Shown: piece by piece, positions 1 to 9,495 of the stretch | Layout of the letters: each line of letters starts with the position of its first letter | Position numbering within the stretch: the stretch's first letter is position 1 | Origin: Rhodobacter maris | GTDB lineage: Bacteria > Pseudomonadota > Alphaproteobacteria > Rhodobacterales > Rhodobacteraceae | NCBI RefSeq assembly: GCF_900217815.1 | Contig: NZ_OBMT01000001.1 | Span: forward strand, 434,001 to 498,000 | Length of the DNA stretch: 64,000 bases | Direction: 5' to 3' | Program-made: the position numbers and the translations under genes | The notes under the pieces: generated by a model | What the model saw: only the letters and a program-made list of their open reading frames with translations | What the model was told of the DNA's origin: nothing | Database searches by the model: none

Positions 1-111
1 TGTCATGCCCATCACCTGCAATCCGCGCGCCGCATCGGCGCGGCACAGCTCGGTCGCGCGGCCCTTGAGATCACCGCCGGGCAGGCGCGGATCCGGAGGG
101 CGCGCGGATGA
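1..111 (+). CDS. ruvC: RuvC Holliday junction resolvase, 3' end only
   Basis: The first 36 codons visible in frame 1 run without a stop to a TGA at 109-111, and the piece begins with Cys-His-Ala-His-His, the tail of the last conserved RuvC block (the catalytic Asp pair would lie just outside the window). The stop overlaps the ruvA start as ATGA, the usual ruvC-ruvA order. RuvC is the endonuclease that cuts Holliday junctions held by RuvAB. The start and three catalytic acids are off the left edge, so identity rests on the tail motif plus context. Confidence 0.8.
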   Translation, partial: CHAHHLQSARRIGAAQLGRAALEITAGQARIRRARG

Positions 112-782
112 TCGGGCGCATCGCCGGAGTGATCCTGCACCGGGCCATGGATCACGTGCTGATCGACGTGCGCGGCGTGGGCTATATCGTCCATGTCTCC
201 CCCCGCACGGCCTCCAACCTGCCGCCCGTGGGCGAGGCCTGCGCGCTCTATACCGAGCTTGTGGTGCGCGAGGATCTGCTTCAACTCTTCGGCTTCCCCA
301 GCCTGATCGAGAAGGAATGGCACCTGCTTCTGACCTCGGTGCAGGGGATCGGCGCGAAGGCCGCGCTCGCCATTCTCGGCACGCTCGGCCCCGAAGGGGT
401 GAGCCGCGCGCTCGCCCTTGGCGATTGGGCGGCGATCAAGGCCGCCCCCGGTGTAGGCCCCAAACTCGCGCAGCGCGTGGTGATGGAGTTGAAGGACAAG
501 GCGCCGAGCGTGATGGCGATGGGCGGCGCGCTGACAATCGACACCGGTCCCGCCGATGACGTGATTGAAGCGCCGGAAAAACCCGCCGCCAAACCCGCCA
601 AACGCCCGGCCCCCGCGCCAAAGACCAACTTCACCGCCGAGGCCCTCTCTGCGCTCACCAACCTCGGCTACGCGCCGGCAGAGGCCGCCAGTGCCGTCGC
701 ACGCGCCGCAGATGACCCCGCCGCCACCGATACCGCCAAGCTGATCCGCACCGCCCTGCGCCTGCTTGCGCCAAAGGACTAG
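108..782 (+). CDS. ruvA: Holliday junction DNA helicase subunit RuvA
   Basis: RuvA binds four-way DNA junctions and loads the RuvB motor for branch migration in recombinational repair. The 224-residue protein starts MIGRIAG, has the N-terminal OB-fold (about 1-65), paired helix-hairpin-helix segments (VQGIGAKAA near 78-86 and APGVGPKLA near 114-122), a Pro/Ala/Lys-rich flexible linker (about 155-178) and the C-terminal RuvB-binding domain. It is slightly longer than typical 200-residue RuvA, mostly in the linker. The start overlaps the ruvC stop by four bases, and ruvB follows after 69 bases that hold a repeat element. Confidence 0.97.
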   Translation: MIGRIAGVILHRAMDHVLIDVRGVGYIVHVSPRTASNLPPVGEACALYTELVVREDLLQLFGFPSLIEKEWHLLLTSVQGIGAKAALAILGTLGPEGVSRALALGDWAAIKAAPGVGPKLAQRVVMELKDKAPSVMAMGGALTIDTGPADDVIEAPEKPAAKPAKRPAPAPKTNFTAEALSALTNLGYAPAEAASAVARAADDPAATDTAKLIRTALRLLAPKD

Positions 783-840
783 CCTTTTCATCTTGCCCCA
801 AATATCCCGGGGGTGTGGGGGCAGCGCCCCCACGGATCCT
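783..840 (+). repeat. Dispersed intergenic repeat, copy 1 (conserved box plus G/C hairpin)
   Basis: The ruvA-ruvB spacer holds the box TTTCATCTTGCC followed by CCAAATATCC, then a perfect hairpin GTGGGGGC-AGC-GCCCCCAC at 815-833. The same box with one changed base and a similar G/C hairpin occurs at 22303-22357. This looks like a dispersed repeat of the host genome rather than a classical terminator, because it has no T-tract and sits inside the ruvAB operon. Confidence 0.7.
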
Positions 841-851
841 GAAAGCAGACG

Positions 852-1898
852 ATGACCGACCCCGACCCGACCCTTCGCCCCGACCGCCTCCCCGAGGATG
901 CCGACCGCGCCCTGCGCCCGCAGGTGCTGGAGGAGTTCATCGGTCAGGCCGAGGCACGGGCAAACCTGCGCGTCTTCATCGAAAGCGCGAAGATGCGCGG
1001 TCAGGCGATGGACCACACGCTCTTTCATGGCCCGCCGGGCTTGGGCAAAACCACGCTGGCGCAGATCATGGCGCGCGAATTGGGCGTGAATTTCAAGATG
1101 ACCTCGGGCCCGGTGCTGGCCAAGGCGGGCGACCTTGCTGCCATTCTCACCAACCTTGAATCACGCGATGTGCTCTTCATCGACGAGATCCACCGCCTCA
1201 ACCCGGCGGTCGAAGAAGTGCTTTACCCGGCGATGGAGGATTTCGAGCTTGACCTCGTGATCGGCGAGGGCCCGGCCGCGCGCACCGTGCGGATCGAACT
1301 CCAGCCCTTCACGCTCGTCGGCGCCACCACGCGGCTGGGCCTGCTCACCACGCCCTTGCGCGACCGCTTCGGCATCCCGACGCGGCTGCAGTTCTACACC
1401 GAGGACGAGCTTGATCTGATCGTGAGCCGCGGCGCGCGGATGCTCGGCATCCCCGCCGATGCCGATGGCACCCGCGAGATCGCCAAGCGCGCCCGCGGCA
1501 CGCCGCGCATTGCTGGCAGGCTTTTGCGCCGGGTGGTCGATTTTGCGCTCGTTGAGGGGGATGGTCGCCTCACCCGTGCGCTGGCCGACAATGCGCTGAC
1601 CCGTCTTGGCGTCGACCATCTCGGCCTTGATGGCGCGGACCGGCGCTACATGCGGCTGATGGCGGAACATTACGGCGGCGGACCGGTGGGCGTGGAAACC
1701 CTCTCCGCCGCGCTCTCGGAAAGCCGCGACGCAATCGAAGAGGTAATCGAGCCTTACCTTCTGCAGCAGGGCCTTGTGCAGCGCACCCCGCGCGGGCGCA
1801 TGCTGGGCGCGCGCGCCTGGCGCCACCTCGGGCTCGATGCACCGCAAGCGCCCAATGCGCAAGGACCGGGCCAATCCGACCTCTTTGACGGGGCGTGA
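852..1898 (+). CDS. ruvB: Holliday junction branch migration ATPase RuvB
   Basis: RuvB is the hexameric AAA+ motor that drives branch migration with RuvA. The 348-residue protein shows Walker [10 protein letters not shown] at about 60-68, Walker B and sensor DEIHR at 111-115, the [18 protein letters not shown] arginine-finger region, and the C-terminal winged helix that in this family contacts DNA. The N-terminus carries about ten extra residues compared with E. coli RuvB. It is cotranscribed with ruvC and ruvA by position and ends in TGA at 1896-1898. Confidence 0.97.
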   Translation: MTDPDPTLRPDRLPEDADRALRPQVLEEFIGQAEARANLRVFIESAKMRGQAMDHTLFHGPPGLGKTTLAQIMARELGVNFKMTSGPVLAKAGDLAAILTNLESRDVLFIDEIHRLNPAVEEVLYPAMEDFELDLVIGEGPAARTVRIELQPFTLVGATTRLGLLTTPLRDRFGIPTRLQFYTEDELDLIVSRGARMLGIPADADGTREIAKRARGTPRIAGRLLRRVVDFALVEGDGRLTRALADNALTRLGVDHLGLDGADRRYMRLMAEHYGGGPVGVETLSAALSESRDAIEEVIEPYLLQQGLVQRTPRGRMLGARAWRHLGLDAPQAPNAQGPGQSDLFDGA

Positions 1899-1934
1899 CT
1901 GGACGCGCGCCGCCTTCGGCGTATCATTTCCCCC

Positions 1935-2345
1935 ATGAACACCCTGCCGCCCCCCCGCTTCACCATCACCGAGGAAGAGATCGAGCGTGTCGTCGCGCGC
2001 TTTTATGCCCGCGTGCGCGCCCACCCGGAGCTTGCGCCGATCTTTGCCGCCCATGTCACCGACTGGGCGCATCACGAGGCGAAGATCGCGCGGTTCTGGA
2101 AGGGCTCGATCCTGCATCAAAAAGGCTACGAGGGCAGCCCGATGATCGCGCATCGCCGCGCGGGCGATGTCGAGGGGGGGCATTTCCCGCTCTGGCTCGC
2201 CACCTTCGATGCCGTGCTGCGCGAGACACTTGCGCCCGAGGCCGCCGCGGCATGGTCGGCGCTGGCGCACCGGATCGGCAAGGGGCTCAGGATGGGCGTC
2301 GAGGATGTCGGACGCCCCCCCGATGCCGTGCCGAACCTGCGCTAG
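1935..2345 (+). CDS. Group III truncated haemoglobin
   Basis: The 136-residue protein has the features of group III (P) truncated haemoglobins: a Phe-Tyr pair on the B helix (F23, Y24), the Trp-rich central segment RFWKGSILHQKGY (about 53-65), and the proximal haem His in GGHFPLWL (H83). Proteins of this family bind O2 or NO in the cytoplasm, but their physiological roles are poorly known. It stands 36 bases after ruvB in the same direction. Its TAG stop shares bases with the TAG stop of the convergent gene at 2342-3343 (a CTAG palindrome), so no terminator fits between them. Confidence 0.88.
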   Translation: MNTLPPPRFTITEEEIERVVARFYARVRAHPELAPIFAAHVTDWAHHEAKIARFWKGSILHQKGYEGSPMIAHRRAGDVEGGHFPLWLATFDAVLRETLAPEAAAAWSALAHRIGKGLRMGVEDVGRPPDAVPNLR

Positions 2346-3343
2346 TCGTCCTTCGCTTTCGAGAACACGCCCGAGAGCGCGCGCCCGGTGAGGCTGCGTA
2401 CTTTCGGGCGCGGCAAGGCCGAAAACGGCATCGGTCGGCAGACCTCCATCGCGGCAATGCCGACGCGCGCGGTGAGCGCACCGTTGACGATCCCCTCGCC
2501 AAAGCGGCGCGAGAGCTTGGCCGCGACATGGCCGCCCGCGACCGTGTCGATCAGATCGTCCCCCGCGGCGACCGCCCCCGTTGCCACCAGATGCGTCATC
2601 ACCGTGCGCGCAAGCCGCAGCGCCCCCAGCGCCCCGGCCCGGCCCCCATAAATTTCCGCCACGCGGCGGATCATGCGGATATTGGCGATGAGCGCGGTTG
2701 CCACATCGGCGAGCGCAAGCGGCACGATCGCCGTGATCGTGCCCACGGTGCGCGCCGCTGCCTCCACCTCAAGCCGCGCCGCCGCATCGAGCGGTGCCAT
2801 CAGCTCGGTCTCGGTCAAAAGCAAAAGCGTATGCGTATCGAGCTGCTCGGGCGCGCGCTCCTTCAGGCGCGAGAGCGACCATTCCATGTCGGGCCGCCCG
2901 GCATAGAGCTTTTGCAGCTTGCTCACCACGGCGCGTGCCGCCTTGAGCTGATCCTGCGTGGCCGCCTCGGTTACCTCCTGCTGGATCTTGTCGAGCCGGT
3001 CGAGCCGCGCGAAGGTCGAGACCTCGCGCAACGTCACAAGCAGGCTTGCAAGCACGAAGAAGCCCAGAAGCAGGCTCGCCACCCAGCCGAGGATCGGGTT
3101 CGCGGCAAAGAGCCCGTCAACGAAGCGCCAAAGCGCAATGGTGACGAGAAAGCCCACGAGCGCCGAAGTTGCCTGCCAGAAAAAGCGGGTGAGTTTTGAG
3201 CGGGGTCTTGCGGCAAGGCGCGTGGCGATCTGCATCGCCCGCCCCTGCGGAACCTCGGAGGGCGGGGGCACGTCGACGACGGGGGGCACATCTGCAGGCG
3301 ATACCGGCGGGGCGTCGAGGTCGAGAACGATCGGTTTTCTCAT
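2342..3343 (-). CDS. YcjF-type inner membrane protein (DUF697 / TIGR01620 family)
   Basis: The 333-residue protein has a charged, Pro-rich N-terminus, two transmembrane helices (about 54-80 and 86-106) and a long helical C-terminal DUF697 domain with an Ala/Gly-rich hydrophobic stretch. Members of this family are usually encoded next to YcjX, a P-loop protein, as here: the start ATG overlaps the stop of the YcjX gene. Both are linked to envelope stress in enterobacteria, but the biochemical role is unknown. Family assignment is from the paired context and membrane topology. Confidence 0.8.
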   Translation of the reverse strand: MRKPIVLDLDAPPVSPADVPPVVDVPPPSEVPQGRAMQIATRLAARPRSKLTRFFWQATSALVGFLVTIALWRFVDGLFAANPILGWVASLLLGFFVLASLLVTLREVSTFARLDRLDKIQQEVTEAATQDQLKAARAVVSKLQKLYAGRPDMEWSLSRLKERAPEQLDTHTLLLLTETELMAPLDAAARLEVEAAARTVGTITAIVPLALADVATALIANIRMIRRVAEIYGGRAGALGALRLARTVMTHLVATGAVAAGDDLIDTVAGGHVAAKLSRRFGEGIVNGALTARVGIAAMEVCRPMPFSALPRPKVRSLTGRALSGVFSKAKDD

Positions 3344-4743
3344 AGCTTGTCCCCGAGCAGGAAATCGGCCGCGCGGTCGAGCCGGATATGCGGCGGCCCC
3401 TCACCGGGGCGCAGCACCACGGGCGCGGGGGCAAAATTCATCAGCCCGAAATCGGCATCAAGCCAGCTCTCGGCACCTTCGCGGGCCGGGGCGAGCAATT
3501 GCGCCGGGTCTTCGGGCAGATCGCCCGGGTAAAGCGCCACCGAGCGGCCATTTTCCAGCCGCCCGCGCACCGCGGGAAGCTCCTCGCCCTCATGCGGGAT
3601 CATGTCTTCCGAGGTGGTGCGCAGGCTCGCAAGCGACATCGCCATGGTCTGCGCGCCGGCGAAATCGGCCCGGTCCTTCGCCTCGCGCAACAGCGCCTCG
3701 GTGATCGCGGTGAGCCGCGCGTGCTGGGCGTGGTGCAAATGGTCCGCCTTGGTCGCGGCAAAGAGGATCTTTTCGACCTTTTTCACCCCCATCAGCGTGA
3801 GCAAAAGCCCCGGCACCCCCGGGCGGAAGGCGGAGAGGATGCCCGCCATGGATTGGCGCAGATCTTCAAGCGCGGCCGGCCCGGCGTGGATCGCGCCGAG
3901 CACATCGACCAGCACCACTTGCCGGTCGATGCGGGAGAAATGGTCTTGAAAGAAAGGCTTGATCACCTCGCGCTTGTAAGCGTCGAACCGGCGCGCCATC
4001 TCGCGGCCGAGCGAATGGCGCGGGTAGCGGCCGGGCGGCACCGGGGCAAAGGTGAGCGCGGGCGAGCCCGCCATCTCGCCCGGAAGCAGGAAACGGCCGG
4101 GCGAGCAATCCGAGAATCCTGCCTCGCGGGAGGCATGCAGATGCTTTGTGAATGCCTCTGCGAGGGCTTTCGCGCGCGGCTCCTCCAGGTCGGCGTAGAG
4201 GTCCACCTCGTCAAGCGCGGCGAGAAAGTCATCCGCCCCGGGTCGTCCCGGCAACCGATCGAGCACGCCGGTCGACCATTCGTCAAAGCTTTGCTCGATC
4301 AGGCCCAGATCGAGCAACCATTCGCCGGGATAGTCCACAATATCGAGATGCACGGTGCGCAGGCCCCGCAAGCCCCCGAGAAGCCCGCCCGAAGCAACGC
4401 GGAAGCTCAGGCGCAGTTCAGAGACCGCGCGCGTGCCCTCGGGCCAATGGGGCTCGGGGCCGGTCAGATCGGAGAGATGATCCTCGTAATCAAACCTCGG
4501 CACCGTGTCGTCGGGCTGCGGTTTGAGGTAAGCGGCGCGAATGCGCTCGGCACCGGTCAGCGCCGGCATCCGCCCCCGGTCGAGCAGGTTCGCCACCAGC
4601 GAGGTGATGAAAACGGTCTTGCCGGCCCGCGAGAGGCCGGTGACGCCGAGCCGGATAACCGGCTCGAACAGGGCTTCGGAAACCGAGGAGCCGAGCCCCT
4701 CGATACTGCGGCCGATGTCATCGGCAATCTCGGTGATACCCAC
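3340..4743 (-). CDS. YcjX family P-loop protein (DUF463)
   Basis: This predicted nucleoside-triphosphate-binding protein has Walker A GLSRAGKT at about residues 36-43 near the N-terminus, followed by the long YcjX/DUF463 body. I place the start at the GTG whose complement is 4741-4743, because AGGAAAGG lies seven bases upstream and the protein then begins with the family-like GITEIADDI; the upstream ATG at 4845 would add an unlikely basic, Cys-rich tail. That gives 467 residues, close to the family length. The gene is translationally coupled to the DUF697 membrane protein, and the two presumably work together at the membrane. Confidence 0.85.
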   Translation of the reverse strand: MGITEIADDIGRSIEGLGSSVSEALFEPVIRLGVTGLSRAGKTVFITSLVANLLDRGRMPALTGAERIRAAYLKPQPDDTVPRFDYEDHLSDLTGPEPHWPEGTRAVSELRLSFRVASGGLLGGLRGLRTVHLDIVDYPGEWLLDLGLIEQSFDEWSTGVLDRLPGRPGADDFLAALDEVDLYADLEEPRAKALAEAFTKHLHASREAGFSDCSPGRFLLPGEMAGSPALTFAPVPPGRYPRHSLGREMARRFDAYKREVIKPFFQDHFSRIDRQVVLVDVLGAIHAGPAALEDLRQSMAGILSAFRPGVPGLLLTLMGVKKVEKILFAATKADHLHHAQHARLTAITEALLREAKDRADFAGAQTMAMSLASLRTTSEDMIPHEGEELPAVRGRLENGRSVALYPGDLPEDPAQLLAPAREGAESWLDADFGLMNFAPAPVVLRPGEGPPHIRLDRAADFLLGDKL

Positions 4744-4874
4744 TGCGCTGCCTTTCCTGTTTTGTAACAAGATAGGCGCGGGACACGCCGATTCACAGGG
4801 GCGAAAGCAGCGCAGGGGGCGCGGCCCCGGCCAAGACCATTGCACGGGAGACGCGGCCGCGGTATCGCCCCGCC

Positions 4875-5642
4875 ATGCCCAGATATGCGTTCAGGATCGA
4901 ATATGACGGGGCCCCTTTCGCCGGCTGGCAGAGGCAGGCCGATCAGCCCTCGGTGCAAGGCGCCGTGGAGGCGGCCCTTGCCCGGCTCGAACCGGGGCCC
5001 CATACCATCGCCGCGGCCGGGCGCACCGATGCCGGGGTGCATGCGACGGGACAGGTCGCCCATGCAGATCTGACGAAAGACTGGGATCCGTTCCGGCTTT
5101 CCGAGGCGCTCAACCACCATCTGCGCCCGGCCCCGGTGGCGATCACCGCCTGTGCGCGGGTGGGGGAGGATTTCCACGCCCGGTTCTCGGCCATCGAGCG
5201 GCGCTATCTGTTCCGTCTTGTGGCGCGGCGTGCGCCGGTGGTGTTCGAGCGCGGTCAGGTCTGGCAAGTGCAGAACGCGCTCGATGCGGGCGCGATGCGG
5301 GAGGCGGCGGCGCATCTGGTGGGACATCACGATTTCACCACTTTCCGCGCCACGATGTGCCAGGCGAAATCGCCGGTAAAGACGCTTGACGAGATCACGC
5401 TCGAGGAAATCGCCCTGCCCCAGGGACACGAATACCGTTTTGCGCTGCGCGCGCGCAGCTTTCTGCACAATCAGGTGCGCTCGATCGTCGGCACGCTGGA
5501 GCGGGTGGGGGCTGGCGCCTGGGCGCCCGAAGATGTTGCCGCGGCCCTTGCCGCGCAAGACCGCGCCGCCTGTGGCCCCGTGGCCCCGCCACAGGGGCTT
5601 TACCTGACCGGCGTGGGCTATCCCGCCAATCCGTTCGGGTGA
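4875..5642 (+). CDS. truA: tRNA pseudouridine(38-40) synthase TruA
   Basis: TruA isomerises uridines 38, 39 and 40 in the anticodon arm of many tRNAs. The 255-residue sequence has the family start [19 protein letters not shown] and the catalytic aspartate in GRTDAGVHA (D52), plus the late motif [19 protein letters not shown]. Its length is normal. It is divergent from the YcjX gene (131 bases apart) and its stop directly abuts the convergent capD-like gene. Confidence 0.96.
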   Translation: MPRYAFRIEYDGAPFAGWQRQADQPSVQGAVEAALARLEPGPHTIAAAGRTDAGVHATGQVAHADLTKDWDPFRLSEALNHHLRPAPVAITACARVGEDFHARFSAIERRYLFRLVARRAPVVFERGQVWQVQNALDAGAMREAAAHLVGHHDFTTFRATMCQAKSPVKTLDEITLEEIALPQGHEYRFALRARSFLHNQVRSIVGTLERVGAGAWAPEDVAAALAAQDRAACGPVAPPQGLYLTGVGYPANPFG

Positions 5643-7577
5643 TCACTCGGCGGGAACGTCCCGGTCCCGATTGCGCCGTGCCCGCACGACCTGGCATTGC
5701 AGCGCGTCCTCGGGCAGGCTCTTGGGCGCATATTCCGGCACGGCCCAGGCCACAGCGGCTATCGCATCGGCATCCGAGCCGCGCTCGATCGCATCGCGCA
5801 GATCGCGCAGCGCCGCAGCGGTTTCCAGCTCGGAGAGATGATCCTCGCGCACCGAAATGATCTTCGGATGCGCGGTGGTGGTGGCGCCACGGCGCACCAT
5901 CAGTTCTTCATGCAGCTTCTCTCCGGGGCGCAACCCGGTGGTGACGATCTCGATATCGCCGTCGGGGTTCTGCGCATCGCGCACGGTATAGCCCGCCGTC
6001 GAGATCAATTTGCGCGCCAGATCGCCGATCCGCACCGGCTTGCCCATGTCCAGCACGAAGACCTCGCCGCCCTCGGCAAACGAACCCGCCAGCAGCACCA
6101 GTTTGGAGGCTTCCTGGATCGTCATGAAATAGCGCGTCACGCGTTCGTCGGTCAGCGTCACCGGGCCACCACGGGCGATCTGTTCCTGAAACAGCGGCAC
6201 CACCGAGCCCGAGGAGCCGAGCACATTGCCAAAGCGCACGATCGAGAACACAGTTTTGCCCGGCCGCGCCGCCAGATCCTGCACCAGAAGCTCGGCAAAG
6301 CGCTTTGAGGCGCCCATCAGATTGCCCGGCCGCACCGCCTTGTCGGACGAGACGAGCACGAAACGGCGGACGCCGCCGTCGCGGGCCGCCCGCGCCAGAA
6401 CCGCCGTGCCGAGTGTGTTGTTGGCCAACCCGGTGCGCGGGTTGATCTCGACAAGCGGAACATGCTTGTAGGCGGCGGCATGCAGCACGATCTCGATCTC
6501 GTGCTCGGCGAGAACGCGGCGCACCTGCACCGCATCGGCTACAGATCCGAGCACCGGGACGATCTCGACCCCCACCGCCTCGGCCAGCACCCGCAATTCG
6601 GCATCGGCATTGTAGAGCGCAAGTTCGGAGAGTTCGAACAACACGAGCTTGCGGGGGCGACAGGCCACCACCTGACGGCACAGCTCCAGCCCGATCGAGC
6701 CGCCCGCGCCGGAAATCATCACCTTGGCATCGCAATAGGCGTTGTTGCCGGCCGGAAGGTTCTGGCACAGCGGATCGCGGCTCAGGAGCGTGGCCGGGCC
6801 GATCGGGGTGAGCATCTTGCGCAGCTCCGCCCCGCCATGCCACTGCGTGAAAGCAGGCAGGCTCTGCACCTGCAACCCGAGCTTTTCGAGCCGTTTCGAG
6901 AGGAACGTCTGCTTGTCGATGGAAAGCGAGGGCATCGCCAGGATCACCCGGTCAACCTTGTAGCGCTCGATCACCTTGCCGGCCTGCACCCCGGGATAGA
7001 CCGGAAGTCCGTCAAGCGTCATCCCGCGCAGCGCGGCATTGTCGTCCAGAAAGGCGCAGACCACGAAATCGTCGCTCTTGCGCAGCTCTTGCGCAAGCGC
7101 CATGCCGGTGCGCCCGGCCCCATAAATCGCCACACGTTTGAAGTTGCGGGAATGCCGGTAAATTTCGGTGAGCACCCAGATCAGCGAGAGCCGGCTCAGG
7201 AAGACGCCGATGAAACAGAGCAGGCCAAAGACGACATGCACGCCACCGGGCAAGCTCAGCCCGGTGAGCCGCGCCTGAACAAAGGATCCGGCGGCCAGCA
7301 CGACGGCAAGCAAGACCGAGAGCGCGATGGCCGTGCCCTCGTAATCGCGCAGCCGACGCCGAGAAAGCCCGAGCGTCAGCGACAGCGCCCCCGCCATCAC
7401 GAGCAGCGCCGGAAGCTGCGCCAGCGCCCCTCCCAGACCGCCCGGAAGGACCGGTCCGTCGATTGTCAGAAGCATCAGCGCAAGCAAATAGGACGCTGCG
7501 ACAAGCAGAAGATCCATCGTCAGCAGAATGACTGCCTTCTGGCGCCTGTTCAGCGATATGATGGACTTGACGAACAC
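5643..7577 (-). CDS. CapD/FlaA1-type nucleotide-sugar dehydratase/epimerase, membrane-anchored
   Basis: The 644-residue protein begins with four hydrophobic helices (about 17-36, 54-70, 83-100, 112-138), a first nucleotide-binding fold with YGAGRTG near 152-158, and a second Rossmann domain with SGAGGSIG at 289-296. The active-site set SSDKA (410-414) and MGASK (421-425), with Met in place of the SDR tyrosine, is typical of inverting/retaining UDP-GlcNAc 4,6-dehydratases (PglF/WbpM/CapD group). It likely makes a UDP-4-keto-6-deoxy sugar for surface glycans. A sugar transferase and an SDR protein lie upstream on the same strand, after a 179-base gap that could hold its own promoter. Confidence 0.85.
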   Translation of the reverse strand: MFVKSIISLNRRQKAVILLTMDLLLVAASYLLALMLLTIDGPVLPGGLGGALAQLPALLVMAGALSLTLGLSRRRLRDYEGTAIALSVLLAVVLAAGSFVQARLTGLSLPGGVHVVFGLLCFIGVFLSRLSLIWVLTEIYRHSRNFKRVAIYGAGRTGMALAQELRKSDDFVVCAFLDDNAALRGMTLDGLPVYPGVQAGKVIERYKVDRVILAMPSLSIDKQTFLSKRLEKLGLQVQSLPAFTQWHGGAELRKMLTPIGPATLLSRDPLCQNLPAGNNAYCDAKVMISGAGGSIGLELCRQVVACRPRKLVLFELSELALYNADAELRVLAEAVGVEIVPVLGSVADAVQVRRVLAEHEIEIVLHAAAYKHVPLVEINPRTGLANNTLGTAVLARAARDGGVRRFVLVSSDKAVRPGNLMGASKRFAELLVQDLAARPGKTVFSIVRFGNVLGSSGSVVPLFQEQIARGGPVTLTDERVTRYFMTIQEASKLVLLAGSFAEGGEVFVLDMGKPVRIGDLARKLISTAGYTVRDAQNPDGDIEIVTTGLRPGEKLHEELMVRRGATTTAHPKIISVREDHLSELETAAALRDLRDAIERGSDADAIAAVAWAVPEYAPKSLPEDALQCQVVRARRNRDRDVPAE

Positions 7578-7756
7578 TTAGCGCCCGTCCTCCTGTTCAA
7601 ATTTATGCCCGACAATACCCCGCGAACGACTCGGGTCAACCATTTGCAGTCGCAGAAAATCACAACTAGCGATTTAATGCCACAGTCTGCATCCGAACTG
7701 CCCGCCACGCCTCGTCCTCAGGCAATGTTTCGCCCATCTGCGCTTCGGACCGGGCC

Positions 7757-8389
7757 TCAGCCCCGGCGTGCGGGACGCCGGCGACCGCCCAGCATCCGCG
7801 CGATCGTCCGCCCGATCAGACGCAGATCGAAACAGACCGACGCATGGCGCGCATAAATCCCGTCGAGTCGGGCCTTGGCGGGGATGCAGCGGGCGCAATA
7901 GATCCGGTCAGTCTCCGCCGCCGAGCGGCATCGGGCGAGCAGCCATTCCTCGTGGCGGTGGTAATGGATCGAGGCGAGCCCGGTCACGCCGGGGCGGTTT
8001 TGCAGCACCCGCGCGTAAATCTCGGGGAAGCGCTCGACATAGAGCCGGAGCGGCGGGCGCGGCCCGACAAAACTGATATCCCCTTTCAGAATATTCCAGA
8101 TTTGCGGCAGTTCATCGAGCCGGTAGCGTCGCAGCACCCTTCCCGCCGGGGTAATCCGGGCCGCCTTGTCGCCGCCAGAGACCCCGGCGTCGGTGGCCAC
8201 CACCGTCATGGTGCGGAACTTCCAGAGCCGGAATGCCTCGGTCGGCGTTTTCATCCGCTCGGCGGCATAAAACCAGGGCCGCGGCTGGGTCAGCATCAGC
8301 ACCCCCAGAACGGTCCCCGCCATCACCCCGATCGGCAGCAGCAGCAGCACCGCAAAGACGATGTCGAACAGACGTTTCGAAAAGCTCAT
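7757..8389 (-). CDS. Bacterial sugar transferase (initiating polyprenyl-phosphate glycosyl-1-phosphate transferase)
   Basis: The 210-residue protein has one N-terminal hydrophobic segment (about 8-33) followed by the family motifs LWKFRTM, LRRYRLDELPQIWNILKGD and FVGPRP, then RPGVTGLAS. This is the short monotopic PglC/WcaJ-C type that transfers a phospho-sugar from UDP-sugar to undecaprenyl phosphate, the first step in glycan assembly. Its start overlaps the stop of the upstream SDR gene as ATGA. The C-terminal tail is Arg-rich and longer than minimal PglC. No polymerase or flippase gene is nearby. Confidence 0.9.
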   Translation of the reverse strand: MSFSKRLFDIVFAVLLLLPIGVMAGTVLGVLMLTQPRPWFYAAERMKTPTEAFRLWKFRTMTVVATDAGVSGGDKAARITPAGRVLRRYRLDELPQIWNILKGDISFVGPRPPLRLYVERFPEIYARVLQNRPGVTGLASIHYHRHEEWLLARCRSAAETDRIYCARCIPAKARLDGIYARHASVCFDLRLIGRTIARMLGGRRRPARRG

Positions 8390-9309
8390 GCCGTCCTGCC
8401 TTCTCCGGCCCCAACCGTGTTTTGCGATGCCTCTGCGGGCACAGTCTCAAGCGCCCGCAAATCCGCGACAATGCGCCGCGCGGTTGCTTCCTCCTCGGGC
8501 ACGAGGCCAAGCAGGCATGCGCGGCGCAGCTCAAACTCGACCCGCGGGATCAGCCCCGCAGGTGCCGGAAGCGGCGCCCAGCTCTGGCCGTCCGCCTCAA
8601 GCAGCGCCTCCATCCCCACTGCGCCGGGCAGGGCGAGATTGATCACGCCAGGCAAATCTGCCCCGGCCGCCGCGAGCCGCACGAGCCGCGCCAGCGCGCG
8701 CACCAGCGCTTGCGGCCCGATATAGCTGCGCCGCGGCGCGCGCCCGTCTTCAAAGACATGGAGCGGGCGCACGCCTGCGACGCGACGGCCCAGAAGCGCA
8801 TCCGCCCCCGCCACATTGCCGATGCGCAGCACTACGACGCCGGGCGCACCCGCGACCGCCGCCTCCATCGCGGCTTTGGCGCGGCCGTAATCGGCCACTG
8901 GCGCGGGCGGCTCCTCCTCGCGGCAAAGCCCTGAGGGATGCCCGTAAACCGCCGCCGACGAGGCCAGAAAAAGCGGCCGCCCCGCCGCCGCCCGCAGCGC
9001 GGCCCGCGCCAGATCGGTGGTCACCGCAAGCTGCGCCGCATCGCCCGTAACCGGCGCGGCCAGCATCAGCACCGCATCCGCCGCCGCAGCAGCAGCGGCA
9101 AAGGCCGCGGGCTCCGCCAGCGGATCGAAAACGAGATCGGGGCCGCCGAGCCCCGCGAAGGCTTCCGCGTCCCGCGCCTGCCAGAGCGGCCGCACGCCCG
9201 CCCCTGCAAGCGGCCAGGCCCGGCGCAGCAGCCGACCGAGCCGCCCCGAACCACCCACCACCAAAAGCGCAGGCGCCACGGCAGAGCTGATCTGAAGATC
9301 CTTACGCAT
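8386..9309 (-). CDS. NAD-dependent epimerase/dehydratase family (extended SDR)
   Basis: The 307-residue protein starts at an ATG preceded by AAAGG and has an N-terminal Rossmann motif VVGGSGRLG, the Ser-x-x-Val-Tyr segment SSAAVYG and YGRAK (YxxxK) of extended SDRs. The substrate is probably a nucleotide sugar, judged from the coupled sugar transferase and the CapD-like gene downstream. The sequence is very Ala-rich and lacks the C-terminal hallmarks of well-defined subfamilies, so I cannot name the substrate. It is divergent from the aminotransferase gene at 9496. Confidence 0.75.
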   Translation of the reverse strand: MRKDLQISSAVAPALLVVGGSGRLGRLLRRAWPLAGAGVRPLWQARDAEAFAGLGGPDLVFDPLAEPAAFAAAAAAADAVLMLAAPVTGDAAQLAVTTDLARAALRAAAGRPLFLASSAAVYGHPSGLCREEEPPAPVADYGRAKAAMEAAVAGAPGVVVLRIGNVAGADALLGRRVAGVRPLHVFEDGRAPRRSYIGPQALVRALARLVRLAAAGADLPGVINLALPGAVGMEALLEADGQSWAPLPAPAGLIPRVEFELRRACLLGLVPEEEATARRIVADLRALETVPAEASQNTVGAGEGRTA

Positions 9310-9495
9310 CGGAGGCCTTTCATCGGTCGTGATCGGTCCGGCCAGCGATAGCATCTCGAACGGGCGGCACCAACCCGTCGAGACGCCTCTCGCCGCCCCG
9401 CAAGCCATTCCCCGGGCCTCGAACCGATACAATCCGCGCTCTGGACCTTTGCGCCGCGCGGTGCTTAGCATCCGGCCACGAAAAGGAGACGCAAG

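Noticed and set aside
5643-9309. A complete exopolysaccharide locus
   Set aside because: Only initiation and sugar-modifying functions are present; no flippase, polymerase or export gene lies nearby.
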